Below, piece by piece: positions 62,944 through 64,000 of a stretch of DNA of 64,000 bases; position 1 is the first letter of the stretch, and each line of letters starts with the position of its first letter. The stretch comes from Lysobacterales bacterium (GTDB lineage Bacteria; Pseudomonadota; Gammaproteobacteria; Xanthomonadales; Xanthomonadaceae), in contig JADCRD010000002.1 in the NCBI GenBank assembly GCA_014946745.1, positions 186,001 to 250,000 of the forward strand, in the 5' to 3' direction. The position numbers were made by a program, and so were the translations under genes. The notes beneath the pieces were generated by a model. That model ran no database searches, was not told where the DNA came from, and worked only from the letters and a program-made list of their open reading frames with translations.

Positions 62944-64000
62944 ATGGCTGACCCATCCCAACCCATCGGCGCCTTCCCTGCGTTTCGGCTCGATGCCGGC
63001 GCCGACGCGCAGCCGATCGAGATACACCTCATCGCCCAGCTCGCCCCAGGCAGCGGCGATCGGCTGATCGAAGAGACCGCGGCACGCCAGCGGGCGCACC
63101 CGGCCTATCGCGACGCCCTGGATGAGCCCTCGGTACGGCTGGCCGGCATGCACCTCGCCCACGGCGATCCGTCGTCGCTGTACAGCTTCGTCGTGGGCCC
63201 GCAGGGCCATCCGTTCCACCGCCACGCCGGGCCGCGCATGTTCACTGCGATCTCCGGAAGCTCGGGCGCGCTGCTGCGCTTCTCCGGCGCGAGCGATGCC
63301 GAGCTGGCTGTTGACCCCAGCGCCTTCGTGCGGGCCTTGCAGCAGGTTCGCGTGCCGCCGGACAGCCTGTTCAGCGTGCGCTTCGGCGGCGGCACCTGGC
63401 ACCAGTTCCTGCCGCAGCGGCCCGGGCGCGGGCACGCCGCCCTGTTCGCGCTGTCCTGCCACAGCAACGAGCTGGGCGGCGCGCTCGACGAGGCCCTGCG
63501 CGCGCAGATCCTCGATGACCGCGCCGACATTCCCTGCCTTACCGAGACCGTGCCGGAACCGGTGCGCGCACTGTTGGCCGCAAATCCGGCGCCCGCGGTC
63601 GAACACCGGCTGAGCCTTGCCACGAAGCCCGACAGCTACGCCCAAGGCCTCGGCGACCTGCTGCGCCGCGCCAACGGGCGACTGCAGTCGACACTCGCGC
63701 GCTGGCAAACCGCGGAACGCCGGGCCGCCACGCCGCCTCTTGGGCCAACGATGATTCGTGAGCGGCAGCTGCCCGCGCGCAGCCTGCTGCCCGACCTGCT
63801 GGCGGAAGGCCACGACGACTGCACGCTGCTCGAACTGCCGGCCGAGTTCGGCCCACAGCCTTCGGCGACCCGCCTGCTGGCGCGGGTGCTTGAGGGCTTC
63901 GTGGAAAATCCGCCGGCCAGCGTCGGATGGCTGATGCGCCTGCGCAACCTGCTGGTCAAACCACTGGGCCTGCGCACCGCCACGCTGGGCTGCCCGGTGT
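62944..64000 (+). CDS. cupin-like protein with a DUF2867-like C-terminal part, 3' end missing
   Basis: The frame from ATG 62944 (GGAGG 7-12 bases upstream) is open to the window edge, 352 codons. Residues about 10-190 look like a cupin barrel (GPQGHPFHRHAGPRMF with an HxH metal site, then SLFSVRFGGGTWHQFLPQ). From about 265 on, the sequence LPARSLLPDLLAEGHDDCTL and SVGWLMRLRNLLVKPLGLRT resembles the DUF2867 family, often attached to short-chain dehydrogenases. I cannot name a function; the joining of these two parts is unusual. No signal peptide is seen. Confidence 0.75.
   Translation, partial: MADPSQPIGAFPAFRLDAGADAQPIEIHLIAQLAPGSGDRLIEETAARQRAHPAYRDALDEPSVRLAGMHLAHGDPSSLYSFVVGPQGHPFHRHAGPRMFTAISGSSGALLRFSGASDAELAVDPSAFVRALQQVRVPPDSLFSVRFGGGTWHQFLPQRPGRGHAALFALSCHSNELGGALDEALRAQILDDRADIPCLTETVPEPVRALLAANPAPAVEHRLSLATKPDSYAQGLGDLLRRANGRLQSTLARWQTAERRAATPPLGPTMIRERQLPARSLLPDLLAEGHDDCTLLELPAEFGPQPSATRLLARVLEGFVENPPASVGWLMRLRNLLVKPLGLRTATLGCPV

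Noticed and set aside
62677-63813. A minus-strand open frame of 378 codons near the right edge
   Set aside because: The plus-strand frame from 62944 has GGAGG, a recognisable HxH cupin-like motif and a DUF2867-like part; the minus frame has only shadow composition.

Overview
The window reads as chromosomal DNA of a high-GC gammaproteobacterium of the order Lysobacterales (Xanthomonadales). The best evidence is a type II secretion operon in the Xanthomonas xps order (E-F-G-H-I-J-K-L-M-N-D, with a lipoprotein secretin at the end), a polar-flagellum cluster run by RpoN and FleQ, and repeat families of a kind common in that order. No rRNA, tRNA, CRISPR array, prophage or complete insertion sequence was seen. 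Both window edges cut a gene: trmB on the left and a cupin-like/DUF2867-like protein on the right.

Left block (1-12.4 kb). After the trmB tail and a SLC13-type transporter comes a minus-strand operon: a periplasmic parvulin, the Wzm/Wzt polysaccharide ABC exporter, two family 2 glycosyltransferases, a SAM methyltransferase and a DUF971 protein. It looks like a surface-glycan (O-antigen type) assembly and export unit. Two unrelated secreted proteins of unknown function and a small lipoprotein lie between it and the type II secretion operon. They are candidate cell-surface or T2SS-linked proteins.

Type II secretion and housekeeping (12.4-30.5 kb). The eleven gsp/xps genes are tightly packed on the minus strand, often with start/stop overlaps. 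One intergenic gap, gspE-gspF, holds an inverted pair of heptamer arrays. Upstream lie a small membrane protein, purL, dsbC and xerD, then a divergent RDD membrane protein.

Flagellar cluster (30.6-47.3 kb, plus strand). Order: a small protein with flagellin-like ends, fliC (good sigma-28 promoter), flaG, fliD, fliS, a fliT-like gene, a degenerate PilZ-like gene, a NarL-type regulator, rpoN, a single-domain receiver, fleQ, then fliE-F-G-H-I-J-K behind a near-consensus sigma-54 promoter. RpoN and FleQ probably switch on fliE-K, and FliA switches on fliC.

Right block (47.3-64 kb). These are metabolic and transport genes (bacterioferritin without haem ligand, maeB, a TMEM165/UPF0016 Mn exporter behind a yybP-ykoY riboswitch, nupC, a ribokinase-like gene, a glycine-zipper protein, scoA/scoB, ettA, alaA, an SGNH hydrolase). 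Their intergenic gaps are filled with repeats: a palindromic REP-like family (about 13 copies), a second REP family as a perfect 31-bp inverted doublet, heptamer tandem arrays, a 77-bp tandem-repeat element at three loci, and a 177-bp MITE-like element that abuts a stop codon. Apart from the heptamer pair inside the xps operon, these repeats are absent from the first 47 kb. The repeat community, the flagellin-like mini-protein and the riboswitch are the most interesting parts of the window.
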